DNA from: Versatilivorator sp963663845
GTDB taxonomy: Bacteria; Acidobacteriota; Terriglobia; Versatilivoradales; Versatilivoraceae
Assembly: GCA_963663845.2 (NCBI GenBank)
Contig: OY760650.2
Span: 1,736,001-1,800,000 of the forward strand
Direction of reading: 5' to 3'
Length of the DNA stretch: 64,000 nt
The notes beneath the pieces are model-generated. The model worked only from the letters and a program-made list of their open reading frames with translations, did no database searches and was not told where the DNA came from. This document shows positions 7,386 through 15,331 of the stretch, piece by piece. Both the position numbers and the translations under genes were made by a program. The stretch's first letter is position 1. Each line of letters opens with the position of its first letter.

Positions 7386-8156
7386 ATGACAATGACGCCG
7401 TTTGACCTGAGTGGAAAAGTCGCCGTGGTCACCGGAGGCAACCGAGGCATCGGCCTGGGGATCGTCCGGGGCCTGGCCGAAGCGGGGGCGGGAGTGGTGG
7501 TGGCGGCCAGAAACCAGGACAAGTCCCGGCAGGTGGTCCGGGAAATTCAGGAGGAAGGGGGAGAGGCGCTGGCGGTAAGCGTCGACGTCGGCGACGAGTC
7601 TTCGGTCCAGGCCCTGATGCAATCGTCGCTGGACCACTTCGGGCGCCTGGACATTCTGGTCAACAACGCCGGCATCAACATCCGCAAGACTCCGGAGAAG
7701 CTGACCCTGCCCGAGTGGTCCGAGGTGCTGCAGATCAACCTTACGGGAACCTTCCTCTGCTCCCGGGCGGCCTACCCGGCCATGAAGAGCGCCGGCGGGG
7801 GCAAGATCATCAACATCGGCTCCATGCTGTCCATCTTCGGAGCCTCCTTCAGCCCGGCCTACGGCGCCAGCAAGGGAGGGGTGGTGCAACTCACCAGGTC
7901 GCTGGCCTCGGCCTGGGCGGCGGACGGCATTCAGGTCAACGCCATCCTTCCCGGCTTCATCGACACCGACCTCACCCGGCAGGGCCGCCGGGACGTTCCC
8001 ACCCTGCATGAACACGTCCTGAAGAGGACTCCGGCCGGCCGCTGGGGCACCCTGAAGGACTGTGCGGGAACGGCCGTCTTTCTGGCCTCTCCCGCCTCCG
8101 ACTTCGTGACCGGCGCGGCCATCCCGGTGGATGGCGGTTTCTCGATGCAGGTCTGA
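7386..8156 (+). CDS. SDR-family NAD(P)-dependent oxidoreductase
   Basis: This is a 256-residue classical short-chain dehydrogenase. Visible are the cofactor motif TGGNRGIGLG (~res 16-25), NNAG (~95), the catalytic Ser in IINIGS (~145), YGASK (~158-162, Tyr/Lys) and the C-terminal VDGGFSMQV. Sequence style is closest to the gluconate 5-dehydrogenase/3-oxoacyl-reductase group, but the substrate cannot be assigned. GGGAGA lies ten bases before the ATG. It converges on the sialidase gene, whose stop is 10 bp away, and stands alone on its strand, so context gives no pathway. Confidence 0.85.
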   Translation: MTMTPFDLSGKVAVVTGGNRGIGLGIVRGLAEAGAGVVVAARNQDKSRQVVREIQEEGGEALAVSVDVGDESSVQALMQSSLDHFGRLDILVNNAGINIRKTPEKLTLPEWSEVLQINLTGTFLCSRAAYPAMKSAGGGKIINIGSMLSIFGASFSPAYGASKGGVVQLTRSLASAWAADGIQVNAILPGFIDTDLTRQGRRDVPTLHEHVLKRTPAGRWGTLKDCAGTAVFLASPASDFVTGAAIPVDGGFSMQV

Positions 8157-8166
8157 GGGAAAAACG

Positions 8167-9444
8167 TCACCGGGTCACCCGGATCTCGCGGGCTTCAATG
8201 ACGGCGCCCGACTTGCCGTTCCAGTCGTGCCATTGGCTCTCCCATTTCTGAAGGACCTCTTCTCTCGACAGGCCTTCGATCACGATCCTGCGGGACAAGA
8301 GCAGGCATGTGTCGGGACCGGTCGGCGCCAGCAGCGTATAGCCCACCGTGAGCGGATCGGCAACCTTGACGGGCCGGCTCCAGGTGTGTCCCTTGTCGAA
8401 ACTGGCCATGACGTAGTCCCCGGCGACCGCTGAAGGATCCTCGATGCCGACCAGCGACCGGTACCGCTGCCGGTAGTCCTTGAGGGCCCCGACATAGGCG
8501 CCGCCATCCACTTGGGAAGGAATGGCCTTGAAGGGTCTCCAACCGAAGCTGCACACCAGGGCGCCATTGGGCAGAACCACCATCATGGGCGAGAGCCCCA
8601 GCGTCTTCAGGGGTTCCGGAGGCCCCCAGGTCTTTCCCCCGTCCATGGAGCGCGCCTGGTACATGGGGGCGTAGCGCCCGGTCCTCATGACGCTGAGAAG
8701 CTCGCCCCCGCCAAGATCCACCAGGGCCGGCTCGCAAAAGCTCTCCTGCCCGCTGACGCCATCGTAGGCGACGGTGGAGCGATAGCGCCAGCTCCGGCCG
8801 CGGTCGGTGGAAGCCAGCAGGAAGGTGCGATACTTGAACCACTTCTCCCCCCTGGTCGGAATAAACCCGGGCATCGGCGCCGTGTCGCCAACGAAGTTCC
8901 CACCCTTGGCCGTCAGCAACGTGCCGTCCTCCAGTTCCAGCATCGGCCCGCCAAACCTGAAGGTGGTGACGGGCCGTCCGTCGTCGCCGTGCAGGTCGGT
9001 CCAGCGCTCTACCCTCACCGGCAGCTCCGTCCACCGATCCTCGGCCCAGGAAGAGGGGTCATCCAGATCGGCCAGCTCCAACCGGCGGCCCACGAAGTGA
9101 CCGCGCTCCTCGGCATGCCGGGTCAGGGGATCCAGCACGCAAAAGGATCCATCGCGAAGCTGCAGCAACTGGCGGCTGGGAAGCTCGGGCGCCTGGAGCC
9201 AGGTGACGCCACCATCGCTGGTTCGATGGGAGAACCCGGTGTCCCCCAGAACCAGTGTTCCGTCCTGAAGAGACAACAGCGGTCCCACGCTCCAGCGTCC
9301 CTCGGTGGCAGCCCTGGGAACGATCCGGCCGGCTCCCACTTCCACCACCGGCTGGCTACGGGGCGGCGGTTTCGGTCCCGAGCAACCGCCGCAGGCCAGA
9401 AACAGGACCAGTGCCAGGCCGGGTACTCCTTTTCTCGCTTGCAT
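8167..9444 (-). CDS. Exported sialidase/BNR-repeat lipoprotein
   Basis: The 425-residue protein starts with a lipoprotein-type signal (MQARKGVPGLALVLFLACGG then CSG), so it is probably membrane-anchored outside the cytoplasm. Four Asp-box motifs (S-x-D-x-G-x-[TS]-W) are visible: TSDGGVTW, STDRGRSW, SMDGGKTW and SFDKGHTW, spread over the protein as in six-bladed sialidase propellers. It may hydrolyse or only bind a glycan; I could not place a full sialidase Arg triad with certainty, so exo-alpha-sialidase activity is unproven. The neighbouring Tat-exported enolase-superfamily gene is divergent. Confidence 0.8.
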   Translation of the reverse strand: MQARKGVPGLALVLFLACGGCSGPKPPPRSQPVVEVGAGRIVPRAATEGRWSVGPLLSLQDGTLVLGDTGFSHRTSDGGVTWLQAPELPSRQLLQLRDGSFCVLDPLTRHAEERGHFVGRRLELADLDDPSSWAEDRWTELPVRVERWTDLHGDDGRPVTTFRFGGPMLELEDGTLLTAKGGNFVGDTAPMPGFIPTRGEKWFKYRTFLLASTDRGRSWRYRSTVAYDGVSGQESFCEPALVDLGGGELLSVMRTGRYAPMYQARSMDGGKTWGPPEPLKTLGLSPMMVVLPNGALVCSFGWRPFKAIPSQVDGGAYVGALKDYRQRYRSLVGIEDPSAVAGDYVMASFDKGHTWSRPVKVADPLTVGYTLLAPTGPDTCLLLSRRIVIEGLSREEVLQKWESQWHDWNGKSGAVIEAREIRVTR

Positions 9445-9630
9445 GATTCCTCCTGATGATCGATTCTTGCAGGAGCCTGTTTACCGGAGAGAGGCCCCGT
9501 CATGGCGGCGCACCCGCAAGAGGTGGGCCGCGGGAGGCCGAATTATGCCGCATCCTCGGGGGGAAGCCAACCCGGACGGAATGCCCCGGAAACGACCGGC
9601 CGTCTCCAATTCAACCATAGGAGGACTGTC

Positions 9631-10890
9631 ATGCTGGCCTTCGATCGCCGCCACTTTCTGTCATCGCTGACCGGTGCGGCCGGCGCCCTGCTGGTGGGTC
9701 CCGGCCACGATCGCAATACCGTTCATGCCGCGGGAACCGAGCCGAAGCCCGAGATCCGCATCACCGACGTGAAGACCGCCATGCTGGAGGTGGACTGGGG
9801 CTGGCGGCGGCGCTGGATGTTGATCCGCATCGATACCGACCAGGGGATCAGCGGCTACGGCGACACCTGGGCCAACGATGCCGCCCGGGCCCATGTGCTG
9901 GGTTACCGCCGGATGCTCCTGGGCGAGGACCCCACCGACGTCGAGAGGCTGTTTCGACGCATGATGGGGCGGGCCTACAGCAATTTCGGCGCCGCCCATT
10001 TCGACAGCGGCGTGGCCGTCCATGCCGCCAGCGGCGTGGAGACCGCCCTTTGGGACATTGCCGGGAAAGCCCTGGGCGCCCCGGTATACAAGCTGCTGGG
10101 CGGAAGGCATTGGGACCGGGTGCGTCTCTATTGCTGCGTGGGGGACCTGCAGAATTACCTGAGCATGGCCGACGTCTACCGGGAGCTGGGCATCACCTGC
10201 CTGAAATTCGATGCCACGCCACCCAAGGTGTTCGGGGTACCGGGCGGCGTCATGGACGGCCACCTGACGCGCAAGGGCCTGAGCACGCTGGTCCGTCAGA
10301 TCGAGGACATCCGGCGGGAGGTCGGCGAGGAGGTGGAGATCTCGGTCGAGGCCCGCTGCGGAACCCTGTCCAACGCCATGCGCTACCTCAAGGCCGTGGA
10401 GCCCTTCGACCTCACCTGGGTGGAGGACCCCATCCCGGCCACCGACGTCGAGGCCTGGGCGACCCTGACGGCATCGTCGCACACGCCCACCCTGGTAGGG
10501 GAGGGCCTCCACCTGCGCCACGAGTTCCTGGAATTCTTCCGGCGGTCGGCCGCCCGCATGGTGGCCCCCGACATCCAGGTCAGCGGAGGCATTGCCGAAT
10601 CCAAGAAGATTGCGGACCTGGCCGACATCCACCACCTGCAGACCTGTCCTCACAACGCCTCCAGCGCCATCGGCATCGCCGCCGCCGTTCACTCCTGCGC
10701 CGCCATGCCCAACCTGCTGGCTCTGGAGTTCCACGCCATGCCCGGTTGGGACCGCATCCTCAAGGGATACCGGCCCAGGATCAGCAACGGCTTTATCGAT
10801 ATTCCCGAGGGACCGGGGTTGGGGGTGGAACTGGACGAAGAGGAGACCCGAAAGTACCTGATGGAAGGGGAAACCTGGTTCGGGGCGTAG
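9631..10890 (+). CDS. Mandelate racemase/muconate lactonizing enzyme family protein, Tat-exported
   Basis: This is a 419-residue enolase-superfamily enzyme. The ATG at 9631 has AGGAGG at 9619-9624, which overrules the longer upstream frame. A twin-arginine signal (FDRRHFLSSLTGAAGALL) opens the protein, which is unusual for this mostly cytosolic superfamily. An N-terminal capping domain precedes a barrel with KFDATPPK, candidate metal ligands in ISVEARCG, WVEDPIP and VGEGLH, and a late His in CPHNASSAIG. The family dehydrates, epimerises or racemises acid sugars and related carboxylates; substrate unknown. Export suggests work on an extracytoplasmic sugar acid. Confidence 0.85.
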   Translation: MLAFDRRHFLSSLTGAAGALLVGPGHDRNTVHAAGTEPKPEIRITDVKTAMLEVDWGWRRRWMLIRIDTDQGISGYGDTWANDAARAHVLGYRRMLLGEDPTDVERLFRRMMGRAYSNFGAAHFDSGVAVHAASGVETALWDIAGKALGAPVYKLLGGRHWDRVRLYCCVGDLQNYLSMADVYRELGITCLKFDATPPKVFGVPGGVMDGHLTRKGLSTLVRQIEDIRREVGEEVEISVEARCGTLSNAMRYLKAVEPFDLTWVEDPIPATDVEAWATLTASSHTPTLVGEGLHLRHEFLEFFRRSAARMVAPDIQVSGGIAESKKIADLADIHHLQTCPHNASSAIGIAAAVHSCAAMPNLLALEFHAMPGWDRILKGYRPRISNGFIDIPEGPGLGVELDEEETRKYLMEGETWFGA

Positions 10891-10904
10891 CTCGACAGAT
10901 TTCC

Positions 10905-11237
10905 CTACGAGGCGTGTTGCGGCTCGGTGAGATGCTGCAGGTGGGCTTCGACGCGGGACAGGCGCTGCTGAACGTCCTTCATGTCCTGCCGAAGGTCGTT
11001 GATGTCGTTTTTCATTTCCTGTCGAAGGCCGTTGAGGTTGTCCTTCATGTCCTGCCGAAGGCTGTTGATATCGTTTTTCGTGTCCTGTCGCAGGCCGTTG
11101 ATGTCGCTTTTCGTGTCCCGCCGAAGGTTGCTGATGTCGTTTTTGAGGTCTTGCTTCAAGTCCCGGTTCATGCGCCAAAGCGCAACAACATTGGCAATGC
11201 CAATCCCGAGGATAGATAGAACGGTTGGATAGTCCAT
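10905..11237 (-). CDS. Membrane-anchored hendecad coiled-coil protein of unknown function
   Basis: The 110-residue protein has one N-terminal membrane segment (YPTVLSILGIGIANVVALW), then a run of 11-residue repeats of the form LRQDxKNDINx, then a short heptad tail (VQQRLSRVEAHLQHL). Eleven-residue periodicity is expected to give a right-handed or straight coiled coil. The repeats correspond to five near-identical 33-bp DNA units (10981-11145). No family is recognised. It faces the stop of the preceding plus-strand gene and precedes nothing obvious; a stand-alone gene with unknown role. ATG start at 11237. Confidence 0.65.
   Translation of the reverse strand: MDYPTVLSILGIGIANVVALWRMNRDLKQDLKNDISNLRRDTKSDINGLRQDTKNDINSLRQDMKDNLNGLRQEMKNDINDLRQDMKDVQQRLSRVEAHLQHLTEPQHAS
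10981..11145. repeat. Five tandem 33-bp repeats inside a coding region
   Basis: Units begin at 10981, 11014, 11047, 11080 and 11113 and share the word TCCTGYCGAAGG plus TTGATGTCGTTTTTC with few substitutions. They stay in the frame of the coiled-coil gene. Contiguous units without spacers exclude a CRISPR. Confidence 0.85.
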
Positions 11238-11299
11238 CGTGCCCGCGCAGAAGACCCTGCCATGAGACGTCTTTGACTCCGACTTGCCCCTGATGCGGG

Positions 11300-12631
11300 C
11301 TAGACCAGCTCGTGGACCGGCTCTCCCTGCTTGTCGCCGATGGAGTTGGCGATGTAGATGGGCCGGCGTCCGGGACCCAGGTAGGTCTTGGTGTAGTCGA
11401 TGCCCAGGGCCTTGTAGACGGTGGCGAAGAGGTCCCCGATGGTGACCAGGCGTTCGGCCACGTAGGCCCCCCGCTCATCGCTGGCTCCCACCACCGTGCC
11501 CCCCTTGATGCCGCCGCCTCCCAGCACCAGGGACCAGCAGTGACCCCAATGGTCTCGCCCTCGACCCGGATTGATGTTGGGGGTGCGGCCGAACTCACCC
11601 ATCACCAGGACGATGGTGGACTCGAACAGGCCTCGTTCCTCGAGGTCGACCAGCAGGGTGGAGAGGGCGCGGTCCAGGGGAGGAACGAGCTCTTCCTTCA
11701 CGTAGTAGTCGTTCCTGTAATGGGTGTCCCAATCGTGCTTGGCTTCCTTGTTCCAGCCGTCGATGGTCACGAATCGGCATCCTGCTTCCACCAGACGGCG
11801 GGCCAGCAGCGTCCCCTGTCCAAACCGTCCGGGGCCGTAGGCCTCCTTGATCTTTTCCGACTCCTGGGAGAGATCGAAGGCGTTGCGGACCGCCGGTGAG
11901 GTAATGAGGTTGAGCGCCCTCTCGTTGAAGGAGTCGACCTTGGCGAAGTTGGCGTGGTTCTCCATCCGCCGGTAGCGTTCGTCCACCAGCTTCAAGAAGG
12001 CGTGCCGGGCATGGAGGGCGTCCACCGAGACCTCGTCGGGCAGGACAAGGTCGGTGACCTTGAAGTCCTTGGACCCCGGCTCCGGGATGATGAACGGTTC
12101 GTAGTGGGGCTCCACGAACCCGGCGCTGCGGCAGTTCAGACGGCCCCGTCCGGTGGTCACGTAGGCCGGAATGCTGGTGCGCGTGCCCAGCTCCTTGGCG
12201 ACCACGGTGCCCACGCTGGGAAAGCGGGTGGTGGTGGTGGGCATGTGCCCCGTCATGGCGTAGTAGGTGCCTTCGGAATGGGCGTTGGACTCGTTCTTCA
12301 TCGAGCGGATGATCGACAGCTTGTCCATGTGCCGGGACACCCGGGGCAGCAGCTCCGAAATCTGGATTCCGGGCACGTTGGTGGAGATGGGCTTGAAGCC
12401 GCTGTTCCCCTTCACGTCCCAGGTGTCCAGGTGGCTCTGCCCACCGTGCATCCAGATGAGAATGCAGGACTGCGCCTTGGCCTGCTTGGCGGTGGGGGCG
12501 GCCATGAGGCTGGACAACTGGAAATACTCGCTGAGGTTGAGGCCCAGATAGCTCAAGGCGCCCACCCTCAGGAATTCCCGCCGTCCCAAAGGATGCGGCC
12601 AGGGTTCTTGGAGCCTTCCTTGCCTTTTCAT
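11300..12631 (-). CDS. DUF1501-domain exported protein (sulfatase-like fold)
   Basis: This 443-residue protein has a twin-arginine-type leader (HPLGRREFLRVGALSYLG) and the DUF1501 landmarks CILIWMHGGQSHLDTWDVK (~res 53-71), STNVPGIQISELLPRVSRHM, MTGHMPT and, near the C-terminus, VMGEFGRTPNINPGRGRDHW. DUF1501 belongs to the alkaline-phosphatase-like superfamily and nearly always accompanies a DUF1549/DUF1553 gene; its biochemical role is unproven. The ATG at 12631 has AGGAG upstream. It is the last gene of a three-gene set; the gap to the upstream gene is 42 bp. Confidence 0.9.
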   Translation of the reverse strand: MKRQGRLQEPWPHPLGRREFLRVGALSYLGLNLSEYFQLSSLMAAPTAKQAKAQSCILIWMHGGQSHLDTWDVKGNSGFKPISTNVPGIQISELLPRVSRHMDKLSIIRSMKNESNAHSEGTYYAMTGHMPTTTTRFPSVGTVVAKELGTRTSIPAYVTTGRGRLNCRSAGFVEPHYEPFIIPEPGSKDFKVTDLVLPDEVSVDALHARHAFLKLVDERYRRMENHANFAKVDSFNERALNLITSPAVRNAFDLSQESEKIKEAYGPGRFGQGTLLARRLVEAGCRFVTIDGWNKEAKHDWDTHYRNDYYVKEELVPPLDRALSTLLVDLEERGLFESTIVLVMGEFGRTPNINPGRGRDHWGHCWSLVLGGGGIKGGTVVGASDERGAYVAERLVTIGDLFATVYKALGIDYTKTYLGPGRRPIYIANSIGDKQGEPVHELV

Positions 12632-12673
12632 CGGATTCTCCTGTTCTTGTCCGGCCAAGCCGGCACGCAAGCC

Positions 12674-15289
12674 TCAATGATTATGGACAAATTCCCGCGA
12701 ACTGACAAGCGCCCAGGCCAGGGACTGCAACCCTTCCCGGCGCGTCGGCTGCTCACCCAGCTTGGCCTCGATCCCGGAGAGCTCCCGGTCGGAGGGAAAG
12801 CGGGTCAAGGCCGAGAGGTAGAGCTCCTCGATAATCCGCCGGTCGCCGGCCCCCTGCTTCAACAGGCGGTCCACCCGGCTGCCTTCCTGGGTCAGCCGGG
12901 TGGTGAAGGTCGGTCCCGACAGCCGGTGCAGGCTCTGCAGCAGGGTGAGCTGGGGCTTGTTTTCCGGCACGCCCCGGCGATCGTTGCGGTTGTAGACCTC
13001 GAAGAAGGGCGAAGGAACCATTCCCGGAATCAGGCTGATGGCCCGAGTGCCCGGAGGAGCCCCGCTGGAGGCATCGGGGTCGCCGGAGACGATGAGTTCC
13101 GAATCCACCCCCGTGGCTTGAGTGATGGCATCCAGCAGCACCGGCGCTTCCAGCAGGCGGGGCAAGGCCCGGGAATAGTTGACCTTGTCGTCCCGGTTGG
13201 TCTGGTTGGCCTGCCCCGACAACTGATAGGTTCGAGAGCGCAGCAGGGTTCGCAACAGATCCTTCAAATCGTAGCCGTGATCCACGAAATTCCGGGACAG
13301 CTCCTTCAGCAGTTCGGGATGGGTCGGCGGGTTGGTGGCGCGGAAGTCATCCACCGGCTCCACCAGGCCCCTTCCGAAGAAGTGGCCCCAGATGCGATTG
13401 ACGATGGCCTCGGCAAAGTAGGGGTTCTCCGGCGCGGTCATCCATTCGGCCAATCGCATGCGCAGGTCCCGCCGTTCGCCGTCGGGAAGAACGCTGCCGT
13501 CGGGGAAGCTGGGCCGGACCTGCTCCTTGGTCCTGGGATGGAGGATCCTGGCCGGACTTCGATCCTTGCGGCGGCCATGCCCCCCGATGTCGTCGATCAC
13601 GAAATAGGGACCCCGTATCTTCTCGACTTCCATGATCTGGGTCATGTCGCCGAAGAAGGCCGCCAGCCCCCAGAACTGGTCCTGGCTCCAGTTCTCGAAG
13701 GGGTGGTTGTGGCACTGGGCGCACCCCAGCCTCCGTCCCAGGAACACCCGGATCTGCTCGGTGGCGATCTCGGGAACCGGGGTCAGGTCGCGGAAGGTCC
13801 AATAGGACCAGGCCGGACCGCTGAAGCCCTGGGCCGCCAGCCGCTCTCTCGCCATCCGGTCGTAGGGAGCGTTGCCGGCAATGTTCTTTCGAACCCAGTC
13901 CTCGTAGATGAGCGCATGCTCCGCATTGAGCGTCGCCCCGGAATAGACTCTGAGCACCTCGCTGAAGAAATAGGTCCAGTACTCGACGTACTCGGGCGAG
14001 TTCAGGAGCGTCTCGATCAGGGCGTCCCGCTTGTCGGGGTCCCGGCTCGACAGGAACTCGCGAACCCTTTCGGGCGGTGGCAGGGTTCCGGTCAGGTCCA
14101 GGCAGATGCGCCGCAGGAACTCGCTGTCCGAGGAGGTTTCGGAGGGAATGATGTTGAAGCGCTCCAGCTTGCCGAACACGTGCTCGTCGACGTAGTTTCT
14201 CTTCGCCACCTCGGGATAGCGAGGCAGGGGCTTGGCAATCACCCCGAACCGGGCGCTGGTGGCCTGTCCGGCCGCTCGAATCATGACGGCGCTTTCACCG
14301 ATTCCCTTGGCGCTCACCACTCCCGACTCGTCCACTTCCACGATCTCGTGGTCGTTGGACTCGTAGAGCACCTGCTGGGAGACGTCTTCGCGGCGGCCGT
14401 TGGACATGTGGGCGGTGACCAGCAGGCGGTGGCGTCCCTTGCGGTCCAGAACCACCTCCCGGGGCAAGACCTCCAGCCGCTCGATACGGGCGCTCTCTTC
14501 GCTGCCCTCCTCGCCGTAGGGCGCCCCATCCCGAATCCAGCGCAACAGGGCGCGATAGCTGGAGGACTCCGCCTTGAGCCGCAGGCCTCCTCCGTGGGGC
14601 ACCGCCAGCGTGGGCTTCAGCAACAGCAGCGACTGTTCGGGGTCCTTCAGGTTGACCCGGGGATTCTTCTCCCCGGCGGCCTCCGCCGACATCACCTGGT
14701 AGATCCCCCCCTCGGTGATCCAGCGGTAATCCTCCTTGGGAAAGAGCGCGTTCACCGACAGCTTCAAGCCGCCCTGTCCCTTGACGCCGCCGTGGCACTC
14801 GCTGTTGTTGCAGCCCGTCTTGGTGAAGATGGCTCCGATATCGCGGGCAAAGCTGAAGGGCCTCGCTTCGGAGATCCCGTCGATCGCGACCCGGGTGCTG
14901 GCCGTCCGGTCCTGAAAGGCGGCCGTCAGCACCACCCTTCCGTTGGAGCGGGCCACCACCTTGCCGTCCCCCTCGAGCTCGGCCACCTGGGGATCGGAGA
15001 GGTTGTAGCGACCCTTCTCGGTGACGTCCCGCTCCAGGCCGTCGGCGAACCGGGCCAGCAGCAGGAACTGCTGGGAAGCCTCGGCCCCCCAGATCCGGGG
15101 ATTGCCGGGAAGCAGGCGCAACGACACCACCGGCTGCGAAGCCGCGGGCGGCGTCACCGCCTGGGACTCATCGGCGACGGCCACGCCAGGGAGCGCCATG
15201 GCCGCCAGCACCGACCCCGCCAGCAGGACGACTCCCGGAATCAGCAGCCGCCTGTGGCTGCGCCGACCCTCTGCCTTCCCTCTCGTCAT
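12674..15289 (-). CDS. Exported DUF1549/DUF1553 protein with Ig-like and cytochrome-like motifs
   Basis: The 871-residue protein has a signal peptide (LLIPGVVLLAGSVLAAMALP). It continues with an Ig-like region (~40-125: RIWGAEASQQFLLLARFADG, DPQVAELEGDGKVVARSNG), a C-x4-C-H motif (CNNSECH, ~150) that in this family takes the place of a haem-attachment signature, a second Ig-like domain, DUF1549 (~360-560, FLGRRLGCAQCHNHPFENW) and DUF1553 (~600-860, ANRIWGHFFGRGLVEP-like VNRIWGHFFGRGLVEP). Such proteins are abundant in Planctomycetes, Verrucomicrobia and Acidobacteria and are suspected in extracytoplasmic polymer breakdown. The start at 15289 has GGAGG eight bases upstream. It sits between the PPC-domain and DUF1501 genes. 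Confidence 0.9.
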   Translation of the reverse strand: MTRGKAEGRRSHRRLLIPGVVLLAGSVLAAMALPGVAVADESQAVTPPAASQPVVSLRLLPGNPRIWGAEASQQFLLLARFADGLERDVTEKGRYNLSDPQVAELEGDGKVVARSNGRVVLTAAFQDRTASTRVAIDGISEARPFSFARDIGAIFTKTGCNNSECHGGVKGQGGLKLSVNALFPKEDYRWITEGGIYQVMSAEAAGEKNPRVNLKDPEQSLLLLKPTLAVPHGGGLRLKAESSSYRALLRWIRDGAPYGEEGSEESARIERLEVLPREVVLDRKGRHRLLVTAHMSNGRREDVSQQVLYESNDHEIVEVDESGVVSAKGIGESAVMIRAAGQATSARFGVIAKPLPRYPEVAKRNYVDEHVFGKLERFNIIPSETSSDSEFLRRICLDLTGTLPPPERVREFLSSRDPDKRDALIETLLNSPEYVEYWTYFFSEVLRVYSGATLNAEHALIYEDWVRKNIAGNAPYDRMARERLAAQGFSGPAWSYWTFRDLTPVPEIATEQIRVFLGRRLGCAQCHNHPFENWSQDQFWGLAAFFGDMTQIMEVEKIRGPYFVIDDIGGHGRRKDRSPARILHPRTKEQVRPSFPDGSVLPDGERRDLRMRLAEWMTAPENPYFAEAIVNRIWGHFFGRGLVEPVDDFRATNPPTHPELLKELSRNFVDHGYDLKDLLRTLLRSRTYQLSGQANQTNRDDKVNYSRALPRLLEAPVLLDAITQATGVDSELIVSGDPDASSGAPPGTRAISLIPGMVPSPFFEVYNRNDRRGVPENKPQLTLLQSLHRLSGPTFTTRLTQEGSRVDRLLKQGAGDRRIIEELYLSALTRFPSDRELSGIEAKLGEQPTRREGLQSLAWALVSSREFVHNH

Positions 15290-15331
15290 GACCGCCTCCA
15301 TTTCCCTTTCGTCTCCACCAAACATCCCCGA

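Noticed and set aside
10981..11145. Regular repeats resembling a CRISPR array
   Set aside because: The units are contiguous, lack spacers, and encode a continuous protein repeat.
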